Assembly: GCF_016907275.1 (NCBI RefSeq)
Contig: NZ_JAFBBP010000001.1
Span: 2,346,001 to 2,410,000 of the forward strand
Direction of reading: 5' to 3'
Length of the DNA stretch: 64,000 nucleotides
From: Micromonospora luteifusca
GTDB lineage: Bacteria > Actinomycetota > Actinomycetes > Mycobacteriales > Micromonosporaceae
In this document: positions 56,014 through 64,000 of the stretch, in pieces
Numbering within the stretch: the stretch's first letter is position 1
Layout of the letters: every line of letters starts with the position of its first letter
The notes under the pieces: generated by a model
Database searches by the model: none
What the model was told of the DNA's origin: nothing
What the model saw: only the letters and a program-made list of their open reading frames with translations
Translations under genes and position numbers: made by a program

Positions 56014-59000
56014 CGGCTCTCCTTGGTCGAGGTGCTGTTCAGGTCCGTTCCGGCCGTCCGACCGCGCTGCACACCGCGGTGGTAGGCCGACAACAGACCG
56101 CGTACTTCATCGGGGGTCCGCCGGCTGCGGTCCCGGCCGCTCTTCGGTTCGATGCCGCCCGGTACGAGCTGCTGCTGCGGCACCCGCTTGGGCAGCCCGG
56201 AGCGGGTGGTCCCGGCGGGAGCCGGCTCGGCGGCCTGGCTGGCCCGCGACCAGCCCTCGTCCGCCGCCGTCCGCCAGGCGTGCGGGTCCGCGGCGGGGGC
56301 GGTGGGAGCCGCCGGTGCCGTGGGGGCAGCCGGCGCCGTCCGGGCGGCAGGCGGTGGGGAGTACGACGGCGGCGTGCCGAGCCCGCCGGTGGTCGCGCTG
56401 CCGCGCCCCCCGGTGGCCGGCGCGGTGCTGCCGTCGGTGTTGGAGTTACCCGGGGTGCGGGTCGGCAGTGGCGGTCGGGCCGGCGCGGCGGCCGGCACGG
56501 ACGCGGCACTCGGCTGACGGCCGTTGCCCGTGCGCAGCCCGGCATCGGCCGGAGCTGCGGCGGGCGCTGGCGGCTCGTCGAACTTGGGCCGGGTGAAGAT
56601 CGCGGTGGCGTCGTCGCCGTGCGACCGGAACCAGACCGCCTCCATCTCCCGGAAGATCGGTGCCTCGGCGGGGAATTCGGGCCGGGAGCTGACCGGAGCG
56701 GCGGGCACCGACGGCGCGGCGGGCGGTGCCACCGCTCCGGGGCCGGCGACCGGCCCGACCGGCAGACCCTGGGCGCTGCGCCCGTCCGCGGCATCCGCGG
56801 TCGAACCACGCCGGGGCAGCGAATCGATGGTCGGGTAGGCCACGGTCGGGCTGCCCATCGAGGCGCCCCCGCCGTTGCTGTACGCGGGCCGTGCCGGCGG
56901 GAGTGGGGCGACGGGAGCCGGGGCGGCCGGCGCCGTCGAACGCGTGCCCGTGTAGCCACCCGCCTGGACGGCCGGGGTGGTGTCCCGGGAGTCCAGCGGG
57001 GACTGCCACTGGGCGGGAGCCGGCGCGTTGGTCCGCCACTGGTCGGGCAGCGTGGCCGCCGACGTCGCGGCACCGGCGAGCTGCTCGGTGTGACCGACCG
57101 GAGTGAGCGGAGTCTGCTCCACGGCCATCGGCTGACGTGGCCGGCTGAGCACCTGCTCGCGGCCCCGGTTGGTGGGCAGCACCACGGTGGCGGCCGGCAA
57201 CGTCACCTGGGCGACGGTGCCGCCCTCGACGTTGCGGCGCAGCTCGACCCGGATGCCGTAGCGGGCGGCGAGCCGACTCACCACGGCCAGACCCATCAGC
57301 CGGAACGCGGCGACATCGACGCTCGGCGGAGCGGCCAACCGGCGGTTGAGCGAGTCGAGCTGCTCGTCGGTGAGGCCGAGCCCGCGGTCCTCGATCTGGA
57401 TCAGGACGTAGTCACGGATCCGACGACCGTCGGCGACCACAGTGGTGTTCGGCGGTGAGAACCGGGTCGCGTTGTCGAGCAGCTCGGCGACGAGGCGTAC
57501 CACGTCGTTGACCGCGTTCGCGGCCACCGAGATGTCGGTGTCCACCGTCCCGAACTCGATGCGGTTGTACAGCTCGACCTCGGACTGGGCGGCGCGCAGC
57601 ACGTCGACCACCAGCGCGTCGTCGCGGCGCGGCACGGCCGAGTCGGCGCCGGCCAGGACCAGCAGGTTCTCGTCGTTGCGGCGCATTCGAGTGGCCAGGT
57701 GGTCAAGCTCGAAGAGCTGCGCGAGCCGCTTCGGGTCCTCCTCGCCACGCTCGATCGCGTCCAGTTCGCCGATCATCCGGTCGACCAGGGTCTGACTACG
57801 ACGTGCCAGGTTGAGGAACATCGCCGAGACGCTGGTACGCAACGCGGCCTGCTCGGCTGCGACCCGTACCGCCTCCCGGTGGACGACGTTGAAGGCCAAC
57901 GCCACCTGACCGACCTCGTCGCGGCTGTTCAGCTGGATCGGGTCCCGGACCTGGCGGACGATCTCGTCCACTCCGCCGTCGCCGACGCTGCCCATGTTCT
58001 GCAGCCGCTGCACCGCGTCGGGCAGGTCGTGGTTGGCCACCGAGAGCGCACCCTCACGCAGCCGGCGCAACGAGTGGTTGAGCGAACGGGCCAGCACCAC
58101 GGCCAGCGACACGGCGATGATCAGCGTCAGCAGCACCAGGACCGACTCGATCACGGCCTGCCGGATGACGTCCGCGCGTGCCTGATCGGCCTGCTGGAAC
58201 AGGCGGTCCTGCAGTTGGATCTCGGCCCAGCGCATCAGGTCGTTCACGGCGCCGATGGCGGCGGTGGCGTCCTGCGCGGTGACCAGCGGGCGCTGCCCGA
58301 CCGAGCGGGTGATGTCGGTGGCCACCCGGTCGGCCAGGCCGACCGCGTCACCGGAGACGGTGCTGTCGACAAGTGCTCGCTGCACCGGGTCGGCGGCCAG
58401 GGAGAAGGCGACCAGGGCCTCCTGCTGGCTGGTCAGGGTGGCCACGAACGAGGAGAACTGCTCCGAGTCGAGCTGGCCCGCCGTCAGCGCGGTGAAGGCG
58501 ACCGCCTCCTCCTCGGCGACCGAAGCCTTGGCGCGGGCGAAGGCGGAGACCGCGCGGCGGCTGTCCGACAGGCTCTCGTCGCCGGGCAACTGGGCCAGGC
58601 CGTCGCCGTAGGCAACCAGGTCGGTGAGGATGACCCCGTAGCGGAGCACCGCCTCGGCCACCGCCATCTGCCGGCGGTCCAGCACCTCCTGGCGAGTGCC
58701 ATCCAGAGTGGACAGATGACTGTCGATGGCGGCCAGGCGGTCCCGCAGGGCCGTCGGCACCTCGCCGACCCGGCCTCGCTCGGCGCGGTACTCGTCCACC
58801 TGCCGCTGGGTCTCACGGACCCGCAGGTTGTACGCGTCGGCCGGCTGCTGCGGAGTGGCCAGGTAGGCGGCTGCGGCCATCCGTTCGGCCTGGAGGTCCT
58901 GCGTGAGAGCGCTGACGTCGATGGAGAGGGCCGTCAGGGACCGGGCCTGGGTGGCGTCGAAGGCGCCCTCGCCAACGGAGATCAGGCGGACCGTGGCCAG

Positions 59001-59141
59001 CGCGATCACCGCCGCCACCGGGACGACAAGAATCAACGCCAGCTTGGACCGGATCCGGGCGTCCCGCAGGCGCGGCAACCGTCGGCGCGTAGGCCGACCG
59101 CTGTCACCGAGCGCGGGCAGGGTCGTCGGTCCGGTGCTCAC
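56010..59141 (-). CDS. cvnA: Conservon sensor histidine kinase-like protein CvnA with nitrate/nitrite-sensing-type domain
   Basis: A 1043-residue protein. TM1 is at about 33-54. The extracellular region at 60-325 begins with the NIT-type segment DVSALTQDLQAERMAAAAYL. TM2 is at about 328-351, followed by HAMP (352-410). A helical region holds the likely phospho-acceptor LDHLATRMRRNDENLLVL (His481), and the HATPase domain (540-655) has N-box LLDNATRFSPP and IEDRGLGL. A 380-residue Pro/Ala-rich tail follows. GTG at 59141 sits 8 nt after GGAGG; an upstream ATG (59186) would add 15 residues. Confidence 0.92.
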   Translation of the reverse strand: MSTGPTTLPALGDSGRPTRRRLPRLRDARIRSKLALILVVPVAAVIALATVRLISVGEGAFDATQARSLTALSIDVSALTQDLQAERMAAAAYLATPQQPADAYNLRVRETQRQVDEYRAERGRVGEVPTALRDRLAAIDSHLSTLDGTRQEVLDRRQMAVAEAVLRYGVILTDLVAYGDGLAQLPGDESLSDSRRAVSAFARAKASVAEEEAVAFTALTAGQLDSEQFSSFVATLTSQQEALVAFSLAADPVQRALVDSTVSGDAVGLADRVATDITRSVGQRPLVTAQDATAAIGAVNDLMRWAEIQLQDRLFQQADQARADVIRQAVIESVLVLLTLIIAVSLAVVLARSLNHSLRRLREGALSVANHDLPDAVQRLQNMGSVGDGGVDEIVRQVRDPIQLNSRDEVGQVALAFNVVHREAVRVAAEQAALRTSVSAMFLNLARRSQTLVDRMIGELDAIERGEEDPKRLAQLFELDHLATRMRRNDENLLVLAGADSAVPRRDDALVVDVLRAAQSEVELYNRIEFGTVDTDISVAANAVNDVVRLVAELLDNATRFSPPNTTVVADGRRIRDYVLIQIEDRGLGLTDEQLDSLNRRLAAPPSVDVAAFRLMGLAVVSRLAARYGIRVELRRNVEGGTVAQVTLPAATVVLPTNRGREQVLSRPRQPMAVEQTPLTPVGHTEQLAGAATSAATLPDQWRTNAPAPAQWQSPLDSRDTTPAVQAGGYTGTRSTAPAAPAPVAPLPPARPAYSNGGGASMGSPTVAYPTIDSLPRRGSTADAADGRSAQGLPVGPVAGPGAVAPPAAPSVPAAPVSSRPEFPAEAPIFREMEAVWFRSHGDDATAIFTRPKFDEPPAPAAAPADAGLRTGNGRQPSAASVPAAAPARPPLPTRTPGNSNTDGSTAPATGGRGSATTGGLGTPPSYSPPPAARTAPAAPTAPAAPTAPAADPHAWRTAADEGWSRASQAAEPAPAGTTRSGLPKRVPQQQLVPGGIEPKSGRDRSRRTPDEVRGLLSAYHRGVQRGRTAGTDLNSTSTKESR

Positions 59142-59585
59142 GACATCGCCTCCGTCGTTTCTTCCCCGCCTGAGCCGCCGAGCCATGCCGTAAGCGGAGG
59201 GGACCACGCGCGGCACGGCCGCGATTTCATCAGAGAAGATCCTGTTTGGGAAGCCGCAGTGAGGTAGGAAACGGTCGGACGGAGCGCATCCCGTGATCCG
59301 GGCAACTGATACCTTCATTTCCGCAAGCCCCTGAACAGGGCATGTAACTCCTGAGTGGTCACGCGTGTATGCAAAGTGAGCTTTTGCAAACATTGCGTTA
59401 CCCCAGCATGTGGGATGGCCGTCCCGAAAATGCTGGCGGGGTCCGCGCTTGACCACAGCGCCGGCCATTGGCAAGGTTTTGCAGGCTTCGCGCACACCGT
59501 ACGGCAGAGGAGATCCCGTCTTCCACTGAGGACGGATTAGCGGCGGTGACCGGGCAGCGCCCGCGCCCGCACCTGGAGGACTGAG
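59142..59585. other. 444-nt intergenic region between cvnA and the binding-protein gene
   Basis: No gene is seen. On the plus strand TTGACC (59449-59454), 17 nt, then CAAGGT (59472-59477) is a plausible promoter for the binding protein. An inverted repeat TGCAAA-N7-TTTGCA (59370-59388) stands out as AT-rich. No clear cvn promoter could be assigned. Confidence 0.6.
59370..59390. promoter_or_regulatory. AT-rich inverted repeat, candidate operator
   Basis: TGCAAA-N7-TTTGCA with an overlapping perfect TTTGCAAA (59383-59390), in the divergent region between cvnA and the binding-protein gene. Confidence 0.4.
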
Positions 59586-60764
59586 TTGAGCCCCATCCGC
59601 TCCGCGACCATCGCGGCGCTCGCATCGGCCGTAGTGGCCACCACGCTCACCGGCTGCCAGTTTGGCGGGGCGGAGCAGGACACGAGTCCGATCGTGATCG
59701 CCGCCGACCTCGAACTCTCCGGCGCCGCCGCCCCGGTTGGGCGCGCATACCAGCGCGCGCTGGAACTCAAGAGGGACCAGTTGAACTCCTCCGGCGCACT
59801 GAACGGCCGGAAGATCGAGCTGAAGGTGAAGGACAACCGTTCCGACTCGGCCGAGTCACTTCGCAACATCGCCGACTTCAGCAGCGATTCACGCGTCAGC
59901 GCCATCATCATGGGTGGCTGCAACGAATGCGCGGTCGGTGCGGTCGGAACCATCAACGAGAAGCGGATTCCCACCATTGCGCTCGCCGCTTCCGGCGCGA
60001 TCGCCAGCCCGGTCGCCGAACGGCGCTACATGTTCAAGCTGGGCCCCAACGCCCCGGACAGCGCGGCCGCACTGACCACCGAACTGCGCCGCAACAACAT
60101 CCGCAAGGTGGGGATGCTCGTCAGCGACGACGACTATGGCCGGGAGGGCGCGACCGCACTCAAGAGCGAGCTGGACAAGGCCAACATCACGCTCCGCGAG
60201 CAGAAGGTCAAGACGACCGACACCGTCGTCAGCCAGCAAATCCAACTGCTCGCGTCGGGCAAGCCCGACGCGCTGGTCTTCTGGACCCCTCCGGAGCAGG
60301 CGACACTGGCCGCCACCAGCGCCCAGCAGACCACCTTCCGAGGGTCGCTCTTCTTCGACGCGAGTGCCGCCGGTGACCTCTTCCTCGGCGCGGCGGCCAG
60401 GGCGACCGAGCGGGCCACGATGATCTTCACCCAGACGATGGTGATCGACGACGTGATCGCGACCACACCGGCCAAAGCGGCGCGGCGGCAGTGGTTCCAG
60501 GACTACACCGCGCGCTTCGGCGGCTACAACGGTTCCTCGTCCTTCGCCGCGGACGCCGTCCAACTGATCGCCGACGCCGAACGTCGCGCCGGTGGCGAGG
60601 TCGGGAAGGTGAACCGCAACGGCATTCGGGACGTGCTCGAAACATCCCAGATGGACGGCCTGTCCGGCCCGATCCGGATGACGCCCGACAACCACAGCGG
60701 GCTGATGCCGCAGGCGCTCACCACGTTGGTCGCCCGCAATGGTCGTTGGCGGTTGGCGGGGTAG
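59586..60764 (+). CDS. Branched-chain amino acid-type ABC substrate-binding lipoprotein (orphan)
   Basis: A 392-residue lipoprotein. The signal peptide ends in lipobox LTGC, and the mature part is a Peripla_BP_6/LivJ-type fold (IVIAADLELSGAAAPVGRAYQRALELKRDQLN, YMFKLGPNAPDSAAALTTELRR, VGMLVSDDDYGREGATAL). The start is TTG, the only candidate placing GGAGG at good spacing and leaving a normal signal peptide. No permease or ATPase is next to it, so it may serve a distant transporter or act as a sensor. It is divergent from the conservon. Confidence 0.88.
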   Translation: MSPIRSATIAALASAVVATTLTGCQFGGAEQDTSPIVIAADLELSGAAAPVGRAYQRALELKRDQLNSSGALNGRKIELKVKDNRSDSAESLRNIADFSSDSRVSAIIMGGCNECAVGAVGTINEKRIPTIALAASGAIASPVAERRYMFKLGPNAPDSAAALTTELRRNNIRKVGMLVSDDDYGREGATALKSELDKANITLREQKVKTTDTVVSQQIQLLASGKPDALVFWTPPEQATLAATSAQQTTFRGSLFFDASAAGDLFLGAAARATERATMIFTQTMVIDDVIATTPAKAARRQWFQDYTARFGGYNGSSSFAADAVQLIADAERRAGGEVGKVNRNGIRDVLETSQMDGLSGPIRMTPDNHSGLMPQALTTLVARNGRWRLAG

Positions 60765-60808
60765 ACGCTCCGCCTTTCATCTGGCGGGTTCGTCGGGTGC
60801 CGGGTGGG

Positions 60809-60878
60809 GGTGTGGCCGACCGTACCCGGCTCCGGGCGGTCAGGCTTGATCCCTCCGCCGGGCACGGTCGGCCACACC
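60809..60878 (+). terminator. Long-loop inverted repeat after the binding-protein gene
   Basis: A perfect 15-bp inverted repeat (60809-60823 with 60864-60878) with a 40-nt loop that itself is GC-rich, 44 nt after the stop codon. It may terminate the plus-strand transcript. Confidence 0.5.
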
Positions 60879-60901
60879 TCCGCGCGTGACTCTTGGACGA
60901 A

Positions 60902-60932
60902 AGGGCCGGCCTCCTGGTGGGAGGCCGGCCCT
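60902..60932 (-). terminator. Hairpin terminator after the ABC permease gene
   Basis: A perfect 13-bp stem (60902-60914 with 60920-60932) with a 5-nt loop lies 32 nt beyond the permease stop on the minus strand and is followed by TT. Confidence 0.8.
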
Positions 60933-60964
60933 GCGCGTTCTTGGTGTTGATCTCTTCTGTTGGG

Positions 60965-61825
60965 TTAGCGGCTGCTGGTGGTTTCTCTCACCCAGGGCAG
61001 CGCGATCCGCTCGATCAGCAGGAGCGCCGAGTAGAGCAGGATGCTCACCAACGCCACCAACATGATCGCCGCCCACGCGGTGGCGGTGTCGCCCACTCCG
61101 GCGTACTGGAGGATCAGGTAGCCGAGGCCGCTCTCGCCGGCCTGGAACTCGCCGATCACCGCGCCGATCGCGGCCAGTGGCATGGCCACCTTGAGCCCGA
61201 CGAAGATCTGCGGCAGCGCCGCCGGGAAGCGCACCTTGCGGAACGCCTGCCAACGGGAGGCGTTCCAGGAGCGCACCAACTCCGCCAGGTCCGCCGGCGT
61301 GGTGGTCAGCCCGGTCGCGGTGGAGAGCACGATCGGGAAGAAGCAGAGAAGGAACACCATGGTCAGGATCGGCTTCTGACCCCAGCCGAGCGCCACCACC
61401 AACAGCGGGCCCAACGTGATCTTCGGTACGGCGTTCACCGCGACCAGCAGCGGGGTGAACATCCGCTCGACCGTGCGGGAGCTGGCCAGGGAGAGTCCGA
61501 TGAGAACACCGGCGGCCGCCGAGAGGGCGAAGCCGTAGAGGATCTCCAGCAGGGTGTCCCAGGTGTGCTCCAGCATCTGGGCGGGCTTGTCGATGAACGC
61601 GGCGAGCACGTCGCCGGGCGGTGGCAGAGCGGCCGGGTGGACCAGCTCCAGCCGGGCGATCAGCCACCACGCCGCCAGGGCGACCAGGAGGCCGGCCGCG
61701 GGCAGCAGCGCCGCCCCGGCCCCGGCGCGAAGACCGGCACCTCGACCCGCCCGTCCCGCCTCGCGGCCACTACCCGCGGGTGGAGGTGCCACCAGCGCCG
61801 GATCCGCCGACCGGACGTCGGTCAT
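60965..61825 (-). CDS. ABC transporter permease (SsuC/TauC/ThiX type)
   Basis: A 286-residue BPD_transp_1 permease with about six transmembrane segments. The cytoplasmic EAA-like loop reads RSWNASRWQAFRKVRFPAALPQIFVGLKVAMPLAAIGAVIGEF, as in sulfonate, nitrate and thiamine-precursor importers. ATG at 61825 follows GGAGG at ideal spacing, in preference to a start 20 codons upstream. It is downstream of its binding protein across a strong hairpin and pairs with the ATPase encoded divergently. Confidence 0.93.
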   Translation of the reverse strand: MTDVRSADPALVAPPPAGSGREAGRAGRGAGLRAGAGAALLPAAGLLVALAAWWLIARLELVHPAALPPPGDVLAAFIDKPAQMLEHTWDTLLEILYGFALSAAAGVLIGLSLASSRTVERMFTPLLVAVNAVPKITLGPLLVVALGWGQKPILTMVFLLCFFPIVLSTATGLTTTPADLAELVRSWNASRWQAFRKVRFPAALPQIFVGLKVAMPLAAIGAVIGEFQAGESGLGYLILQYAGVGDTATAWAAIMLVALVSILLYSALLLIERIALPWVRETTSSR

Positions 61826-61870
61826 CTTGTCCTCCTCGAATTCCATGGCCCCCGGGGGCCGACGAGCGAC

Positions 61871-61908
61871 GGGGGTACGTCCCACCGGAATCGGCGGGAC
61901 GTACCCCC
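61871..61908 (-). promoter_or_regulatory. Intercistronic hairpin between binding-protein and permease genes
   Basis: A perfect 13-bp stem (61871-61883 with 61896-61908) and 12-nt loop. It probably lets the binding protein be made in excess over the permease. Confidence 0.7.
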
Positions 61909-61925
61909 TGGTGACGACCGGACGA

Positions 61926-62957
61926 TCAGGCCTTCGGCGCGAGGCTGAAGTCGATGATCTGCTCGGGGGTGATGTTCTGCTTGAGCGAGCCAGCGCCCTG
62001 CAGGATGGCGATGCTCTTGGCGACCCGACCGCTGTCCAGGGTGCCGATCGCGGTGCCGGTGTTGCCGGAACGGACGTACGCGGCCATCAGGTCCAGCTCC
62101 GCGGCAGCGGCAGCCGGGTTGGCGGCGTCGACGTTCTTCTTCAGGATCTCGCCGGCCTCCTTGGAGTTGGCCAGGCTGTACTCCAGGCCCTTGAGCAGCG
62201 CCGCGGTGAACCGCTTCACCATCTCGGGCTTCTCCTTGGCGATCTTCGAGGACGTGATCAGCACGTTGCCGTAGAGGTCCTGCATCACGTTGCTGTACGG
62301 CAGCATGACGGCCTTCTTCTTGGCCACCGACTCGATGGTCGGCTGACCGACGACGAACTGGCCGATGCCGTCGACCGAGCCCGAGGCCAGCGTGCCGATC
62401 AGGGCCTGCGCATCACCGTTGACCCAGGTCACCTTGCTCGCGTCCACACCGGCGAGCCGGGCGTACGTCGGGAAGAGGTTGCGGACCACGGAGCCGGGGG
62501 TGTCGGCGAGCTTCTTGCCCTCCAGGTCCTTCGGCGAGGCGATGCTCCTGCCCTCGAGCGTGGCGATGCCCGCCATGGTGCGCTGCTGGATGGCGGCCAC
62601 CACGGTGAAGTCCTTCGCCTGGCCGTTGCCGACCTGGAGCAGGCTGCCGGTGAGGTCGACCGGGCCGAAGTCGGCCTGACCACCGACGATGGTCTGGATC
62701 ACACCACCGGTGCCCTGACCGGCCTTGATCTCGACGTCGAAGCCGGCGTCCTTGAAGAAGCCCTTGTCCTTCGCCACCCAGGCGTAGGCGTCACGGCCGA
62801 ACTGGCCGAAGGAGGTCAGGTAGGTCACCTTCTCCAGCGCCTTGCCGTCACCGCCCTTGGCATCGTCGGCCGAATCCGACCCGCTGCTGCAGGCGGAGAC
62901 AAGGGCGAGGGCGGTGGCCAGCGCGGCCGTAGCGACCGTACGGGTCAGCCTTCTCAT
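61926..62957 (-). CDS. NMT1/THI5-like ABC substrate-binding lipoprotein
   Basis: A 343-residue lipoprotein. The signal peptide ends in LVSAC (cysteine near 23), and a type-II binding fold of the NMT1 family follows: AYAWVAKDKGFFKDAGFDVEIKAGQGTGGVIQTIVGGQADFGPVD. Members bind sulfonates, nitrate-like anions or the thiamine precursor HMP; the ligand cannot be chosen from sequence. It precedes the permease and is divergent from the ATPase. No TPP riboswitch is visible upstream. Confidence 0.92.
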   Translation of the reverse strand: MRRLTRTVATAALATALALVSACSSGSDSADDAKGGDGKALEKVTYLTSFGQFGRDAYAWVAKDKGFFKDAGFDVEIKAGQGTGGVIQTIVGGQADFGPVDLTGSLLQVGNGQAKDFTVVAAIQQRTMAGIATLEGRSIASPKDLEGKKLADTPGSVVRNLFPTYARLAGVDASKVTWVNGDAQALIGTLASGSVDGIGQFVVGQPTIESVAKKKAVMLPYSNVMQDLYGNVLITSSKIAKEKPEMVKRFTAALLKGLEYSLANSKEAGEILKKNVDAANPAAAAAELDLMAAYVRSGNTGTAIGTLDSGRVAKSIAILQGAGSLKQNITPEQIIDFSLAPKA

Positions 62958-63227
62958 CAGTGCACCATGTCCTTTCCGACCGGGGCCGGCAGGCCACCGG
63001 AGGGGGTTGTCTTGACGGGCCGGCAGGAGGGGTGGAAGCCGGGCGTCGCTGTCGTGAGGGGACTCATCGCGCGCACAGCGTACGAGAAACCCACACTTGC
63101 GACGCCAGGCGTATCGGGTTGCGGAACGGGAACAACCTCATGACCACCCCGGACGGTGCGATACGTGGACAGGCCAGCTAGCCTTTGTCCGATTCCTGAC
63201 CGTCCACTCAGCGGAGGTCCGCCGGAG

Positions 63228-64000
63228 ATGATCCAACTGGCCGGGGTGTCGCGTACCTTCGAGGGCCGATCTGGCCGGGTGGAGGCGTTGCGTGGCATCA
63301 ACCTCGACGTCGCCGAGGGCGAGTTCGTCGCCGTGCTCGGCCGTTCCGGCTGCGGCAAGTCCACCCTGCTGCGGCTGATCGCCGGGCTGCTCCCGCTGAG
63401 CGCCGGCGAGATCACCGTGGCCGGTACGCCGATCGCCCGCCCGCGCCAGGACATCGCCATGCTGTTCCAGAAGCCGGCGCTGCTGCCCTGGCGCACCGTG
63501 CTGGACAACGTCATGCTGCCGGTGGAGATCTTCGGCTGGAGCCGCGCCAAGCACCGCGAGCGGGCTCGGCAGCTGCTCGACGTGGCCGGGTTGGCCGGCT
63601 TCGAGAAGAGGCTGCCGCACGAACTCTCTGGCGGCATGCAACAGCGGGTGTCGCTGTGCCGGTCGTTGATCGGTGAGCCCCGGGTGATGCTGATGGACGA
63701 GCCGTTCTCGGCGCTTGACGCGCTCACCCGCGAGGAGCTCTCCGGCGAACTCCAGCGGGTGCACATGGAGAACAAGCCGACAATCGTCTTCGTCACCCAC
63801 TCGATCGACGAGGCGGTGCTGCTCGCCGACCGGGTAGTCGTGCTGAGCCCCCGCCCCGGCCGGATCCGCAAGGTGGTCGACGTCAACATCCCCCGGCCCC
63901 GCACCCTGGGCCGCAACGCACACCTGGCCGATGTCGCCCAGGTCAGCGCCGACCTCCACGAGCTGTTGATGGAACGAGACCAACCGGCCCCGGCCGGTGC
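63228..64000 (+). CDS. ABC transporter ATP-binding protein (SsuB/TauB/ThiZ type), 3' end cut by window
   Basis: 257 codons are visible and the frame is open at the right edge. MIQLAGVSRTFEGRSGRVEA leads to Walker A GRSGCGKSTLLRL, Q-loop LFQKPALLPWRTVLDNV, signature LSGGMQQRVSLCRSL, Walker B VMLMDEPFSALDALTRE and the H-loop THSIDEA. It fits the ATPase of the importer whose binding protein and permease lie divergently on its left. The ATG follows GGAGG and a nearer GGAG. Confidence 0.95.
   Translation, partial: MIQLAGVSRTFEGRSGRVEALRGINLDVAEGEFVAVLGRSGCGKSTLLRLIAGLLPLSAGEITVAGTPIARPRQDIAMLFQKPALLPWRTVLDNVMLPVEIFGWSRAKHRERARQLLDVAGLAGFEKRLPHELSGGMQQRVSLCRSLIGEPRVMLMDEPFSALDALTREELSGELQRVHMENKPTIVFVTHSIDEAVLLADRVVVLSPRPGRIRKVVDVNIPRPRTLGRNAHLADVAQVSADLHELLMERDQPAPAG

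Noticed and set aside
62958..63227. TPP riboswitch before the NMT1-type importer
   Set aside because: The conserved CUGAGA and ACCUGA-type segments are not found on either strand.

Overview
The window is a high-GC actinobacterial chromosome segment with no rRNA, tRNA, CRISPR array, prophage or insertion sequence that I can see. Gene order (guaB3-guaB, DUF5319, whiD/whiB3, groES-groEL, tsaD-rimI-tsaB, tsaE, alr, NAD(P)HX repair, acpS, glmS, glmM, rpsI-rplM) follows the block known from Mycobacterium tuberculosis around Rv3410c-Rv3443c. The conservon, WhiD, NnaR and whiJ-like genes point to a sporulating filamentous actinomycete. A Micromonosporaceae genome, probably Micromonospora, is my inference; I could not run a taxonomic search.

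Layout. 1-4.4 kb: purine synthesis (guaB3, guaB), a DUF5319 gene, an atypical response regulator and the WhiB-family gene whiD. 4.4-9.3 kb: a LysR regulator with a short-chain dehydrogenase, an LtrA-like membrane protein and a sulfite-oxidase-like molybdoenzyme. 9.3-11.6 kb: groES-groEL behind a promoter flanked by two CIRCE operators. 11.7-17.6 kb: a THUMP-like methyltransferase and a xylose-type ABC importer with its ROK regulator. 17.6-28.3 kb: small membrane/secreted proteins, then the t6A and cell-wall housekeeping genes (tsaD, rimI, tsaB, ung, tsaE, alr, nnr, acpS). This stretch is interrupted by two different minisatellites and a palindromic element. 28.5-30.4 kb: a type VII secretion-like pair. 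30.4-41.5 kb: glmS, an MmpS-like protein, an aminotransferase, a PadR-controlled ABC exporter, glmM and rpsI-rplM.

41.7-54.5 kb is a nitrogen block: narK, then nitrate reductase, its flavoprotein partner, nirB, nirD and the HemD-like regulator nnaR. The last five are translationally coupled. Their start is preceded by a well-spaced GlnR-type box. Between narK and this operon lie a MazF-type toxin-antitoxin pair, a methyltransferase, and a whiJ-like regulatory island (XRE/DUF5753 and DUF397 facing three small genes). 54.5-59.1 kb is a complete conservon (cvnA-D) whose kinase carries a nitrate/nitrite-sensing-type extracellular region. 59.6-64 kb holds an orphan branched-chain amino acid-type binding protein and a divergent NMT1/SsuA-type ABC importer cut by the window end.

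Regulatory signals stand out. Several genes have a TAnnnT -10 hexamer only 6-8 nt before the start codon, implying leaderless mRNAs. Strong hairpins sit between operon members (groES/groEL, xylF/xylG, NMT1 binding protein/permease). Candidate operators lie at the LysR, ROK, PadR, XRE and GlnR-controlled promoters.
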